From the NCBI RefSeq assembly GCF_016908495.1, contig NZ_JAFBDZ010000004.1, positions 372,001-436,000 on the forward strand: DNA of 64,000 nucleotides, read 5' to 3'. Positions within the stretch are counted from its first letter, which is position 1, and the number at the start of each line of letters is the position of its first letter. The notes below the pieces were generated by a model, which was given only the letters and a program-made list of their open reading frames with translations, did no database searches and was not told where the DNA came from. The translations under genes were made by a program, and so were the position numbers. Positions 44,671-54,143 of the stretch are shown piece after piece. The DNA comes from Rossellomorea pakistanensis. GTDB taxonomy: Bacteria > Bacillota > Bacilli > Bacillales > Bacillaceae_B.

Positions 44671-44941
44671 GATGAAGGGATTTATCTAACAAAAAAGAAC
44701 AAAAGAAATTGAAGATGACATTCATAAAAGGACATTAGATTTAATAAGGGCTTTTCAAGATAAAAATATAGACCCATTGCAATTAGGGTTACTTACAAAA
44801 AGGGCATTTTCACAAACTTATCAAGGAAATGAGTGGGAGGAAGCATGGCCGCAATATAACATTAATTTAAAAATTGACTTAAATATTAAAGATTATGGAA
44901 CTTACCAGCAAAGGGAAACTGAAGGAGAAGAAGTATTCTGA
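44671..44941 (+). pseudogene. Remnant of a Ger(x)C spore-germination gene (3' end)
   Basis: Open from 44690 to the stop at 44941, the frame reads TKEIEDDIHKRTLDLIRAFQ..., then GNEWEEAWPQYNINLKIDLN and IKDYGTYQQ. This is the C-terminal end of Ger(x)C lipoproteins: a helix with Gln/Lys repeats, W...W..., alternating beta-strand residues and final 'K..G'. Just upstream, in another frame, DEGIYLTKK continues the homology (44671-44695), so there is a frameshift there too. No start codon, lipobox or N-terminal domain remains. The 590 bases after it hold one more hairpin (45345-45364) but no gene. Confidence 0.65.
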
Positions 44942-45531
44942 GTTAATCTGACTAACATTTAAGTTCAGTTTGTCTAGACGATCGTGTACTTTTAATAAGA
45001 GTATGATAATTAGCTCGTTTTATATTCGAACTAACCGAACAATCTTTCTATAATAAGGGGAAAAAATAGATATTTGATTGTCCAATAACATTGATTAAAT
45101 TATTTTGAAATCAAACTATTTCTAATCTTTTAGAAGTATTCTATTTTCTAACGAAAAAGACGCGTTCCTAAAGAAACTCGCTGATTATGGAAGATCAATT
45201 ATATTTTCTATTAAATAATAAGCACTAGTTAGTTGGAAAGGTAACTATATTTTATCTCACTAAGAATTCCAATTGTGGTGTTTTCACATTTAGAGAAGGT
45301 GGGTTTTTAATTTCTTACCTTTTTAATAAACCCAAGAGGCCTTTAAACGCAAATGTGAGCCTCTAAGGCTTTTTACTTTTTCAAAAATTAAGATATGGTG
45401 AACCATTTGGCTAAAATCTATTAGAATAGGGTGTATGTTTTCCTGGAATAAGGAATCCTCCTTGATAGACAAAAGATCTAGTCTGTAATAATACTGTCTA
45501 AAATTACGTATCCCTATTCTCTCGATTCAGT

Positions 45532-48477
45532 TTAAGGAAGTGAAGGAATACTTTGGCTTTTCAAAGTATGGATAGGCAGAATGACATCAACTTTCGTTCC
45601 TTTCCCCACTTCACTTTCAATACATATTTGTCCTCCATGCGCTTCCATTATTTTGTAACAAATCATTAATCCTAAGCCGACTCCTTCTTCTTTAATACTA
45701 TAAAAAGGTTCTCCGATATATGGCATTCGTTCTTTTGGAATCCCGCATCCTTGATCGATAATGCTAACGCATACTTGATGCTCATCAGATTTTTTGACTT
45801 GAATCAAAACTTCTCCGCCCTGCGGCATCGATTCAATGGCATTTTTCAAAATATTGATAAACACTTGTTTTAATTGGTTCCGCTCAAATGGAACGTATGG
45901 AATACCCGATTCGAACTCCGTTTTAATTTGGACATTGTTAATATTCACTTGAGGTTGGAATAAGAGGGTGACCTGTTCAATTATCATATACATATCATTA
46001 GGTTGAACCTTTACTGCCTGTGGCTTGGCTGCCGCCATAAATTCATTTGTAATGCCTTCTATCCGACTAATCTCTGATAATACCACATCTATATAACGAT
46101 GGTGGCTCTCATGTTCCGTAGATTTTAGTAATTGAATAAACCCTTTCATTACGGTTAAAGGATTGTTCACTTCATGGGCGATGGCAGTGGCTAAATGCCC
46201 TACAACAGCAAGTTTCTCCGATTTTCGTAATAATTCTTCTGTTTTTAACCGGTCAGTGATATCTCGAGAGGTGGCCAGGAAAACTTCCTTCCCACCTAAG
46301 TTAAAACGTTGGAAACTAAGCTCCACATTCATTTTTTTACCAGATTTAAAAACATATTCGTCTTGTAAAGTGAAAGATCGTTGCCCTCCTCTAATTTTTT
46401 CCATAAATCTTATATATTGCCTAGAATCTTGCGGAACAACATCGGTAAGAGGCATCGAGAGAAGTTCTTCCCTGCTGTACCCAAATCGTTCACACCCAAC
46501 CGGATTTATTTCAATAAATCGGGGAGATCGATCGCCATCCAATTCTACTAAGTATACCGCATCAGGTGTCTGTTCAAATAGAACACGGTATTTCATTTCA
46601 CTTTCTTTCAATGCTTCTTCCATTAATTTATGCTCCGTAATATCCCTTAAGATGGATACGAAAGCGGTCACATTTCCCTTCGCATTTACAATCGGGGAAA
46701 CGAAGCTGCTAACATCAATGAGACTTCCATCTTTTCGTTGCCTAATCGTTTCAAACGACATTACATGCCTGTTATTCAATATTTTTTGAAGGATTTCAGT
46801 ATACTGGTCAACTAAAAAATCGGGAATAATAGGTTTTTTACTTCCTATTACTTCTTGTTCAGTCCAGCCAAATACTTCTTCAAAAGCTTTATTCACTTTT
46901 ATGACATTATGTTTTAAGTCAAAAATAATAATTGAATCCATGGTATTTTTAAGGAATAAGTTCAATTGTTGTTTGGTCGATTGCAGATCTTCTTCCATTT
47001 GCTTATTTTCGGTAATGTCTTTTACAATTCCATAAACTCCAACAATCTCATTGTCTATAAAAATAGGAAAATTTTTTACTTTTATATCGATAGGGTATCC
47101 ATTTTTGTGCTTGATCGCCACCACATATTCCTGCGGCTTTCCTTTCATTGTTTTTTCGAAATATTTCATTCCATTTTCCAGATATTCTGGAAGAATTAGT
47201 GATGGAAGCGATATTTCTTGAAGTTCTTTAACCGAATAACCAATCATTCTTTCCAAAGCCGGATTCGCATCCAATAAATTTGCCTGTAAATCACAAGAAA
47301 AGATTCCATCAGGATTATGCTCAAAAAGAGATTTATAAAAATCCGGCAATTTTATCGATCGTTTTTCCACCACTTGTTTCTTGTCATTAAGAGTGCGGTG
47401 TATTCCCTTCCTAGTAAAACTATTTATACTTAAGGAAGAAGGAAGCGTTCCATCTATCATACTTGGGAAGGAAGAATTTGAAGCAAAAGATATGTCATTA
47501 AAACTTGTTAAAGTCGGAGGAATAACATGAACAATCGAACCGATAGGCATTCCTCCATAGATATATGGCGTCAGCTCAAAACGCCACATTCCATTTAAAT
47601 GTCCATATTCCCAATGCATCCTTGTCGTTGAGGATAATGAAAAAGAAGGAGTGCCGATCAAGAAATGGTTCGAATCAATTAACCCTTGCTCATATAATAA
47701 AGGAGATGCTTTCATCACCCTCCCTCCCCGATCTAAAACAGCTAAACAGGACTTTGACTGCAAAGAAATATTTTTGCTTTTGTAATATTCAAGCAGTTTA
47801 AACCGTTCCCCCTTTAACTGCCTCAGCAGCATCTCATTTACATCTCGTGCAGCTGAAGATACGACTGATAAAACATGAGGATGGTTGACTACCCATAGCC
47901 CTGCCATATTAATGACTCCCAAAATTTTTTGGGTAGCTGGATCACGGATAGGCGTAGCTGAACATGTCCACTTTTGTAACTCTTGACAAAAGTGTTCTCC
48001 AGCAAACACTTGAATCGGAGAACCCGTGACGATTGCTGTTCCGATTGCATTCGTACCTGCATTATTTTCTGCCCAAGACGAACCAGCGACCAAATTCATA
48101 TCTTCAGCCTTTAGCATTAAAGACAAATCTCCGTCTAAATAAACGATATCGCCGGAAGAGTTGGTAAACGTTATCAAATGGCCAGAATCCATATACATAT
48201 TCTTTAATTTCGTAAGTACCGGTTTTAAAGTATGAAATAAAGGATCCGTTGATACATATTCCATAATTTCTTCTTCACTGAGGTTAATGGAAGTCTTACT
48301 TTGAAGTGGACTGATTCCCTGCTTCAAACAACGCTGCCAAGAATCATACATGATAGGGCGGATTATCGTGGATGTGTTATGATTAGAAATAAATTTTTCC
48401 CACTCTTGTTGAAGCTTCTGCTTTTCTACTTTCGGGCAAGTATACTGATCCAGAGCTATTAGGTTATTTATTATCAT
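45532..48477 (-). CDS. AcoR-type sensor fused to PAS-HisKA-HATPase histidine kinase
   Basis: A 981-residue soluble protein. Residues 1-220 match the N-terminus of AcoR/DhaR-type sigma-54 activators: WEKFISNHN, RPIMYDSWQRCLKQGISP and a GAF domain ending QKILGVINMAGLW. The AAA+ and Fis domains of such regulators are absent. Instead there are three PAS domains (about 385-500, 505-620 and 640-750) and a kinase core with SEKLAVVGHLATAIAHEVNNPLT (phospho-His), NILKNAIESM, DQGCGIP and GVGLGLMICYKI. The core is of the KinA/KinE sporulation type. No membrane segments, no adjacent response regulator. ATG 48477 has GGAGGG upstream. Confidence 0.9.
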   Translation of the reverse strand: MIINNLIALDQYTCPKVEKQKLQQEWEKFISNHNTSTIIRPIMYDSWQRCLKQGISPLQSKTSINLSEEEIMEYVSTDPLFHTLKPVLTKLKNMYMDSGHLITFTNSSGDIVYLDGDLSLMLKAEDMNLVAGSSWAENNAGTNAIGTAIVTGSPIQVFAGEHFCQELQKWTCSATPIRDPATQKILGVINMAGLWVVNHPHVLSVVSSAARDVNEMLLRQLKGERFKLLEYYKSKNISLQSKSCLAVLDRGGRVMKASPLLYEQGLIDSNHFLIGTPSFSLSSTTRMHWEYGHLNGMWRFELTPYIYGGMPIGSIVHVIPPTLTSFNDISFASNSSFPSMIDGTLPSSLSINSFTRKGIHRTLNDKKQVVEKRSIKLPDFYKSLFEHNPDGIFSCDLQANLLDANPALERMIGYSVKELQEISLPSLILPEYLENGMKYFEKTMKGKPQEYVVAIKHKNGYPIDIKVKNFPIFIDNEIVGVYGIVKDITENKQMEEDLQSTKQQLNLFLKNTMDSIIIFDLKHNVIKVNKAFEEVFGWTEQEVIGSKKPIIPDFLVDQYTEILQKILNNRHVMSFETIRQRKDGSLIDVSSFVSPIVNAKGNVTAFVSILRDITEHKLMEEALKESEMKYRVLFEQTPDAVYLVELDGDRSPRFIEINPVGCERFGYSREELLSMPLTDVVPQDSRQYIRFMEKIRGGQRSFTLQDEYVFKSGKKMNVELSFQRFNLGGKEVFLATSRDITDRLKTEELLRKSEKLAVVGHLATAIAHEVNNPLTVMKGFIQLLKSTEHESHHRYIDVVLSEISRIEGITNEFMAAAKPQAVKVQPNDMYMIIEQVTLLFQPQVNINNVQIKTEFESGIPYVPFERNQLKQVFINILKNAIESMPQGGEVLIQVKKSDEHQVCVSIIDQGCGIPKERMPYIGEPFYSIKEEGVGLGLMICYKIMEAHGGQICIESEVGKGTKVDVILPIHTLKSQSIPSLP

Positions 48478-49097
48478 AGCAATCCCTCCAAAGATATAAT
48501 TGTAGTTGCGGATTCTTTTTCCTTCGAAATTTCTCGAATGATTATATTCTGAATTAATTGATTATTATTGGAGGGCTGAGCCCATTTTAACAGAATGTTG
48601 ATCTTTATAAATCATATTTCCTATAATGTACGAAGGGGCTAACTTTTTTACGTAGGTTTACGCTAAAAATGTTGGCGGACCCCATAAACAGCTAGATAAT
48701 GATAACAACTATTAAAGGTATTATTTTTTATTTATTATATCCCTTAGGATATTAGGACTACGTTAACGTCTAATTTACTATTACTATATATTAGTAAGGG
48801 AGTCTTATTAGTAAAAATGATATCATATTCCTTTTATTGTGAACAGTCGAAATATTCAGTCTATTATACAACAAGGATATTTTCTAAGTATCCTTTGGAA
48901 AATCCAGTTTATTTCGAAATCGTAAGACCTTATTAATCGATATTGGAATAAGTTTTACTATTTTAATCTTCTTAGTTATAATTTCGTATTTAAAACCTTG
49001 GGGAAAAGGAACAAAAATAGAAAAAAAGCAAAACCCTTCTAAAACACATAGTTAAGAGCGTTTACATTTTCATAATATGGCCGTTATATAAATAAAT
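48478..49097. other. Gene-free region upstream of the PAS kinase
   Basis: AT-rich, with no frame that has both a ribosome site and credible composition. It should hold the promoter of the kinase gene near 48500-48600, which I cannot locate confidently. Confidence 0.4.
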
Positions 49098-49128
49098 CGA
49101 GAAGGAGGGGATGCCCCCCTCCTTCTCG
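49098..49128 (-). terminator. Terminator after the siderophore-binding protein gene
   Basis: CGAGAAGGAGGGG and CCCCCTCCTTCTCG form a very strong stem with an ATG-containing loop, five bases beyond the stop codon at 49133. On the minus strand it is followed by ATTTATTTATAT. Confidence 0.9.
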
Positions 49129-49132
49129 ATTA

Positions 49133-50053
49133 TTAGTTCTGTAGAAATGATTCCTTAAAAATTTCAAGTAGATATTCAAGTGTAATGGGATCACTGTAAG
49201 TGGATGCTTTCGTATTGATTTCAATAACACGGTTATTTTTCACCGCTGGTAGATTTTTCCATATTTCAGTTTCCAAGAATGAACTATCACCGTCTGGGTT
49301 TTTGCTAAAGACAATGTAATCTCCGGCAAACTCAGGAAGAACTTCTAATGATAGTGCATAGTAGCCTGGTTTTTGCGCCATTTTTTCCACTTTTTTAGGC
49401 ATTTTCAAATCCATTGCTTGATACAAAATTTCGGTTCCGCGTGCCCATTTATCACCAAATACGTAAAGCTGCTTAGCATCATTCTCAATCACAGAAACGG
49501 TTGCATCTTCGCCAATTTTTGCTCGAATAGCTTCTCCTGTAGCTTCAGCACGCATTTTAAAGTCATCAACCCATTCTTTTGCTTCCTTTTCTTTATTTAA
49601 GAGTTTTCCGATTTCAAGTTGCTGTGATAAATAATCTAATTTTCCCCATGTAAAGGCAACTGTAGGAGCAATTTCATTTAATTTCTCAATATTTTTCATT
49701 TCAGACCCCACAATGATTAAGTCTGGATTTAGTTCAATGATTTTCTCCAAGCTTTCATCTGAAACCACTTCAATTCCCTTTAATTTCTTTTTAAAAAGGG
49801 GATTCATATTCGTCCATTCATCTACCCCAACAATCTTTCCGCCTAAAGAAATAACATTAGGGGCATTCGAGAGTGCAACAATCCTTTTGGGTTCTGCAGG
49901 AACTTCAATTGGACCCGTTTCAGATTGGTAGGTAATGGTTCCCGATTTGTTTTCGTCTGTAGCAGTATTGTTCTCTTTATCTGTTGTTGTTTTGCTACCG
50001 CAAGCACTAATAATTAACAACATTAGCATAAATGGAATTAGTAGTTTTTTCAC
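49133..50053 (-). CDS. Iron-siderophore ABC transporter substrate-binding lipoprotein
   Basis: A 306-residue class III (FhuD/FepB-like) binding protein. The signal peptide and lipobox are MKKLLIPFMLMLLIISACGS, with Cys18 lipidated. The mature part has the paired strand-helix blocks PKRIVALSNAPNVISLGGKIVGVDEW and ELNPDLIIVGSEMKN, joined by a long helix (IGKLLNKEKEAKEWVDDFKM). It would capture a ferric hydroxamate-type siderophore. No permease or ATPase gene is adjacent, but an eroded ATPase remnant lies upstream under a perfect Fur box. GTG start, GGAG upstream. It may use a permease encoded elsewhere, as the YxeB/FhuD proteins do. Confidence 0.9.
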   Translation of the reverse strand: MKKLLIPFMLMLLIISACGSKTTTDKENNTATDENKSGTITYQSETGPIEVPAEPKRIVALSNAPNVISLGGKIVGVDEWTNMNPLFKKKLKGIEVVSDESLEKIIELNPDLIIVGSEMKNIEKLNEIAPTVAFTWGKLDYLSQQLEIGKLLNKEKEAKEWVDDFKMRAEATGEAIRAKIGEDATVSVIENDAKQLYVFGDKWARGTEILYQAMDLKMPKKVEKMAQKPGYYALSLEVLPEFAGDYIVFSKNPDGDSSFLETEIWKNLPAVKNNRVIEINTKASTYSDPITLEYLLEIFKESFLQN

Positions 50054-50215
50054 TTTGTTTTCTCCTTTAAATAGAATTTATACATTTTAGTTTTTTCTCG
50101 GACCTCGACTGAAAACTGCATCAATATGAAATCCTTTTGAGTATGTCTTGCTAAATTATTTCATCATTAGTTCCCTGTTTCATAATTTCTTCTTTACAAA
50201 AAGAAAAATTACAAT

Positions 50216-50325
50216 TGAACCGATAATGGTGGTAATTTTTTTATCCTGAAATCCCTCTATATTAATCTTTCGTAATTAAACGTTCTCCATTATCATAATC
50301 TAGCTCTATGTATATAGGCGAACCA
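50216..50325 (-). pseudogene. Decayed siderophore ABC ATPase (N-terminal remnant)
   Basis: Behind a strong GAGGAGG site the minus strand reads ATG-GTT-CGC-CTA-TAT-ACA, that is MVRLYT, then a stop. In the other frames the homology continues as ELDYDNGERLITKD and NIE...DKKITTIIGS, the start of FhuC/YusV-type ATPases up to just before Walker A. At least two frameshifts and one stop interrupt it, and the rest of the gene (Walker A onward) is absent. This suggests a deletion that joined the old promoter to the binding-protein gene. Confidence 0.75.
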
Positions 50326-50362
50326 TTACCTAACCTCCTCTTATGAAAACAGGCATCTCTAA

Positions 50363-50377
50363 TGATAATGATTATCA
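50363..50377. promoter_or_regulatory. Perfect Fur box
   Basis: TGATAATGATTATCA matches the 7-1-7 Fur consensus TGATAATNATTATCA at all positions. It lies upstream of the ATPase remnant and about 310 bases upstream of the binding-protein gene, with no stronger promoter visible between. Iron-regulated transcription of the binding protein through the remnant is likely. No other gene is supported between 50378 and 50679. Confidence 0.88.
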
Positions 50378-50679
50378 GTATCGATTAATACTATATAACT
50401 ACCTTTTCCTACTGTCAATACGTTTATTGTGTAACTTTTATATTTATTTTTCTTTTTTAATACTTATTTTTTCACATGAGCAATACAAAAAGGATCCTAC
50501 ATATTAGACATGAATGGAGGATCCTTTTAAATCTTTGCAAAAAAAAACCGGCCTATTTTTGAAGAATGATGCAACATTACAGATTTTGCGAAAAGAAAAG
50601 CCCATTACGGTTTCGTTAGCGTTATCAAGCTTTTCAATAGGATAAAACCATATCCCTAAACTTTCCGGGATACCATTTA

Positions 50680-51102
50680 TTAATTACTCTTTATTAAAGC
50701 ATTATCTAATTCACGTACTTTATCATATGCCTGTAACAAGTGCTCAGGGACCAATGTTCTCCCGTAATCCCAAGCATTCGTTTCTATTTCAGCTTTAAGC
50801 TTTTCTATTTCTTCATCATCACCATACTTTAGAGTCCTTAAATCATGTTTGTTTTTCTTAAAATCTAAGTAATACCCAATCACATGATAAAGAATCAATT
50901 TAACAAAATTTTCATCGGTCTCTCTCATTCTAATTTTACTGATATAACCGTTAACTTGAAGATAATTAAATTTTATAGTATTTGTCGATACGTTATAACT
51001 CATTGGTACCGTAAGATTATTATTAAATTCATAGAGAATATTTAAATTGTGCTTATCTAATGTATCTGTAATGATCTTCTCAATATTCCATGTATAAAGC
51101 AT
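50680..51102 (-). CDS. Hypothetical protein with degenerate zinc-peptidase-like motif
   Basis: About 140 residues. The middle helix VKLILYHVIGYYLDFKK sits where IrrE/ImmA-type (M78) peptidases have HExxH (compare LAHELGHYLD), but the Glu and second His are missing. EIETNAWDYGRTLVPEHLL resembles the following conserved 'EANAWA...LVP' part. So it may be an inactive relative of this family; the similarity is weak. ATG 51102 is used, with GGAAGTG eight bases upstream; the frame begins at 51135. Confidence 0.6.
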   Translation of the reverse strand: MLYTWNIEKIITDTLDKHNLNILYEFNNNLTVPMSYNVSTNTIKFNYLQVNGYISKIRMRETDENFVKLILYHVIGYYLDFKKNKHDLRTLKYGDDEEIEKLKAEIETNAWDYGRTLVPEHLLQAYDKVRELDNALIKSN

Positions 51103-51310
51103 TTTACAATCACTTCCCTTAAAGTTTAAAAACACCTGTCAGTTTCCTTTAATATGAATCTAGCACTACTTTGGTCTTCCCCACTATCAAAATTAGAATA
51201 TGGCATTAAATAAGAGCTCATTTAAAACTATTCAAGTTTGTATCTTGAATATCCTTCTATTCTTTCACAATGAATTTTGATCAAACTATTATAATTTATC
51301 AAGACATAAA

Positions 51311-51358
51311 AAAATAGGGGTAATACATATTAGTATGAAATATGTATTACCCTTTTTT
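51311..51358. terminator. Bidirectional terminator
   Basis: GGGGTAATACATATT (51317-51331) and AATATGTATTACCC (51339-51352) form a 14-bp stem flanked by an A-run on the left and TTTTTT on the right. It lies between the M20 operon and the hypothetical gene. The DNA between 51359 and 51625 shows no gene. Confidence 0.85.
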
Positions 51359-51625
51359 AATTTCTTGTTTTACTCAGTAAGGTAGATAAATTGGAGAATT
51401 ACAAACTTATTGAGGGTACAAAACCTAAATACCTTCCGAAAGTAACGACTTCTTTTAGATGAACGGTGCAATTTAAGAGTATCGCAGTCAACCCAAAGTT
51501 TAAATGACCGATGCTTTATCCATTTTATTTATTTCAAATATGAGGATTCCACCATTTTGAACTAATGGTACCTATCCCCCTAAGCAATAAATCATTATCG
51601 CACTAAAGGTCAGGCACCCGTATCA

Positions 51626-52801
51626 TTATTCGTTTAAATAGGCCCATGCAAATTGAGCATAAAGTTCTGCACCTGTAGCGAGTCCATCCTCATCAACATT
51701 GAATTTGCCGTGATGATGAGCCCATTCTGTATCTTTTTCAGGATTTCCTGCTCCAACTAAAGCAAAGCTCCCAGGTACTTCATCTAAATAGAAGCTGAAA
51801 TCTTCACCGCCCATTGTTGGTTTTTCATCATAAATGACCTCTTCACCAAATGCTTCTGAGGCTACTTTTTGTACTAGTTTCGCACTATATCCATCATTGA
51901 TGACAGCTTGAGTACCACGGATATAATCCACCTCTGCCACCGCGCCATATATATTGGCAACATTTTCTGCATAAACTTGAAGTTGTTTATCAATATGATC
52001 GCGCGTTTCAGGATCAAAACAACGAACTGTTCCTTCAATCACAGCATTTTCCGCAATCACATTGAAGCGCGTTCCCACGACCATTTTTCCAACGGTTACA
52101 ACAGCAGGGTGTTGCGGATCGATGGTTCTTGATACTACGGATTGGACATTCATCACAAAGGAAGAAGCCACAATAGCTGCATCAATACAATCTTGCGGCA
52201 TTGCCCCATGTCCACCTCTTCCTTTGAAAGTCACGGTGAAAATATCTGCTGAAGCAAACGAAGGACCTGGTGAACAAGCGACTTTGTGGGTCGGCATTTG
52301 GGACCATATATGGAGTCCAAATGCATGATCAACTCCTTCAACTGCTCCTTGTTTGACCATTTCTTTTGCACCTGTACCAACTTCTTCAGCTGGTTGGAAA
52401 ATAAGACGTACATTGCCCGGTAACTCATCTTTTATATCATTTAGTGCTTTTGCTGCAATCAATAGCATTGCCGTATGGGCATCGTGACCACATGCATGCA
52501 TTTTTCCTTCTTCTTTTGAAGCATATGACAAATCTTTATTTAATTCGACTACAGATAAGGCATCCATATCGGCTCTTAACGCTACAGTCTTACCAGCTTT
52601 CCCGCCTTTAATCTCTGCAATGACACCTGTTGGTTCTGTTTTCCGATGTGAAATTCCTAAATTATTTAGATATTCACTAACAAATGCAGATGTATTGACT
52701 TCTTCCCATGATAATTCCGGTTCACTATGAAGTTTTCTCCGGATTTCAGTTAATTCTTCCCCATATTTTTGTATAGCTTCTTTCATTTTTTCATTGATCA
52801 C
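51626..52801 (-). CDS. M20 amidohydrolase (N-acyl-L-amino-acid/peptide aminoacylase type)
   Basis: A 391-residue metallo-amidohydrolase of the M20D branch. Motifs: IRRKLHSEPELSWEE near the N-terminus, ALRADMDALSV, the metal/catalytic MHACGHDAHTAMLL near residue 100, FQPAEEVGTGAKEM with the catalytic Glu, and GGEDFSFYLDEVPG. It should cleave N-acyl amino acids. The GTG start at 52801 overlaps the preceding stop (GTGA) and has GGAGG ten bases upstream, so it is coupled to the AmaB-like gene. An upstream extension of the frame is inside that gene. Confidence 0.9.
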   Translation of the reverse strand: MINEKMKEAIQKYGEELTEIRRKLHSEPELSWEEVNTSAFVSEYLNNLGISHRKTEPTGVIAEIKGGKAGKTVALRADMDALSVVELNKDLSYASKEEGKMHACGHDAHTAMLLIAAKALNDIKDELPGNVRLIFQPAEEVGTGAKEMVKQGAVEGVDHAFGLHIWSQMPTHKVACSPGPSFASADIFTVTFKGRGGHGAMPQDCIDAAIVASSFVMNVQSVVSRTIDPQHPAVVTVGKMVVGTRFNVIAENAVIEGTVRCFDPETRDHIDKQLQVYAENVANIYGAVAEVDYIRGTQAVINDGYSAKLVQKVASEAFGEEVIYDEKPTMGGEDFSFYLDEVPGSFALVGAGNPEKDTEWAHHHGKFNVDEDGLATGAELYAQFAWAYLNE

Positions 52802-54030
52802 TTTGCTTCGACCTCCGTTAAGGACTTTGCTGCTTCGTAAAATATCTGTACGCCCTTTGCCAGATCCATGGCATCTGACCACTCTTCCGGACAATGACTT
52901 CGTCCATCTTTACTTGGGACAAAAATCATTCCTACATCGGTCACATCAGAAAAAACCATTGCATCATGACCTGCACCGCTATTAATGGAACAATATGGAA
53001 CACCTAATTCTGTACTCTTTTCTTTTAGTAAAGCGACCATTTCATTGTTCATACCTTTTGGCTTCATATATAATGGCTGTTCAACAGATATTCGGTATCC
53101 TTGTTCTTGATAGGAATGAATCAACCCCTTTATTTTTGCGATGACATTGCTGATTGGTTCTTCCTGACTTGAACGGATATCGACGGAAAATTCCACTTTA
53201 TTTGGGATAACATTCGCTCCATTTGGAAGAACATGTAGGCGACCTGTAGTAATGACTGTCCCATTTTCTTCTTCAATTGCAAGACCTGGGAATTGAGAAA
53301 TAATATTGGCCGCAGCAATTAATGCATCTGTACGGCGGTCCATAGGAGTTGTTCCTGCATGTCCAGCTTTTCCTTCAATGGTTACTTCTAATTGTGTCAA
53401 TCCAACGATTGCTTCTACTACACCAATGGGAATATCCTTCTCTTCGAGGATCGGCCCCTGTTCAATATGCAATTCAAGGAACGATTTTATCGTATTAGGA
53501 TCTCTCCTTTTCGGAAGCGACGAATTTAATCCGATTTTCTCCATCGCTTCTACCGTTGTCACACCATCTTTGTCTTTTAATCTCTTAAAATCTTCTTCAC
53601 TAAGCGAACCTACCATCCCTCTTGATCCCATAAGTCCTCCACCAAATCGAGCACCCTCTTCTTCAATAAGAGCAACAATTTCTAATGGATATTTAGGTGT
53701 TAGTTGATTCTCGGCAAAAAGAGCCGCCACTTCAAGTGCCACAATTACACCTGCTGGGCCATCAAATGAGCCGCCATTTGGAACGGAATCAAAATGGGAG
53801 CCGATTAGTACACTTGGGGCATCTTTTAAAGTACCTTCAAGTTTACCAAAAATATTGCCTAAACCATCTTCCCTAATTGTTAGACCATATTCTTTCATTT
53901 TTTCTTTAATATAATTACGTGCAAGTAAATCTTCGTTACTATACGTTAACCGTGTAGTCCCTTTACCAGGTGTCGACGTAAATTCACTTAAATCATTTAT
54001 TTGCTTCTCAATACGTTCCTTAAGATTCAA
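52798..54030 (-). CDS. M20 Zn-dependent hydrolase, N-carbamoyl-L-amino-acid hydrolase type
   Basis: A 410-residue enzyme of the AmaB/HyuC/AllC group. Motifs: TRLTYSNEDLLARNYI, IGSHFDSVPNGGSFDGPAGVIVALE with metal His/Asp, EEEGARFGGGLMGSRGM, ELHIEQGPILEE, GKAGHAGTTPMDRR and the terminal NSGAGHDAMVFSD. These enzymes hydrolyse N-carbamoyl or other ureido amino acids. The TTG start has GGAGG eight bases upstream. First hydrolase gene of an operon with the carrier upstream and the aminoacylase downstream. Confidence 0.9.
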   Translation of the reverse strand: MNLKERIEKQINDLSEFTSTPGKGTTRLTYSNEDLLARNYIKEKMKEYGLTIREDGLGNIFGKLEGTLKDAPSVLIGSHFDSVPNGGSFDGPAGVIVALEVAALFAENQLTPKYPLEIVALIEEEGARFGGGLMGSRGMVGSLSEEDFKRLKDKDGVTTVEAMEKIGLNSSLPKRRDPNTIKSFLELHIEQGPILEEKDIPIGVVEAIVGLTQLEVTIEGKAGHAGTTPMDRRTDALIAAANIISQFPGLAIEEENGTVITTGRLHVLPNGANVIPNKVEFSVDIRSSQEEPISNVIAKIKGLIHSYQEQGYRISVEQPLYMKPKGMNNEMVALLKEKSTELGVPYCSINSGAGHDAMVFSDVTDVGMIFVPSKDGRSHCPEEWSDAMDLAKGVQIFYEAAKSLTEVEAK

Positions 54031-54143
54031 TTCGATCCCCTCCTAATTTATCGTTAATTACCGAGTAGTAAGACACCCATTTCAAAGGCTGAGTCATTTC
54101 AAGAAGCCTAAGTGGGGTGCCCCCCCCCAAAGATGGTTTCACA

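Noticed and set aside
45345..45375. AGAGGC/GCCTCT hairpin as terminator of the PAS kinase gene
   Set aside because: It is about 160 bases past the stop and lacks a T-run on the minus strand.
54112..54128. C9 homopolymer with GGGG partner as a phase-variable switch
   Set aside because: It lies between genes, so slippage would not alter a reading frame.
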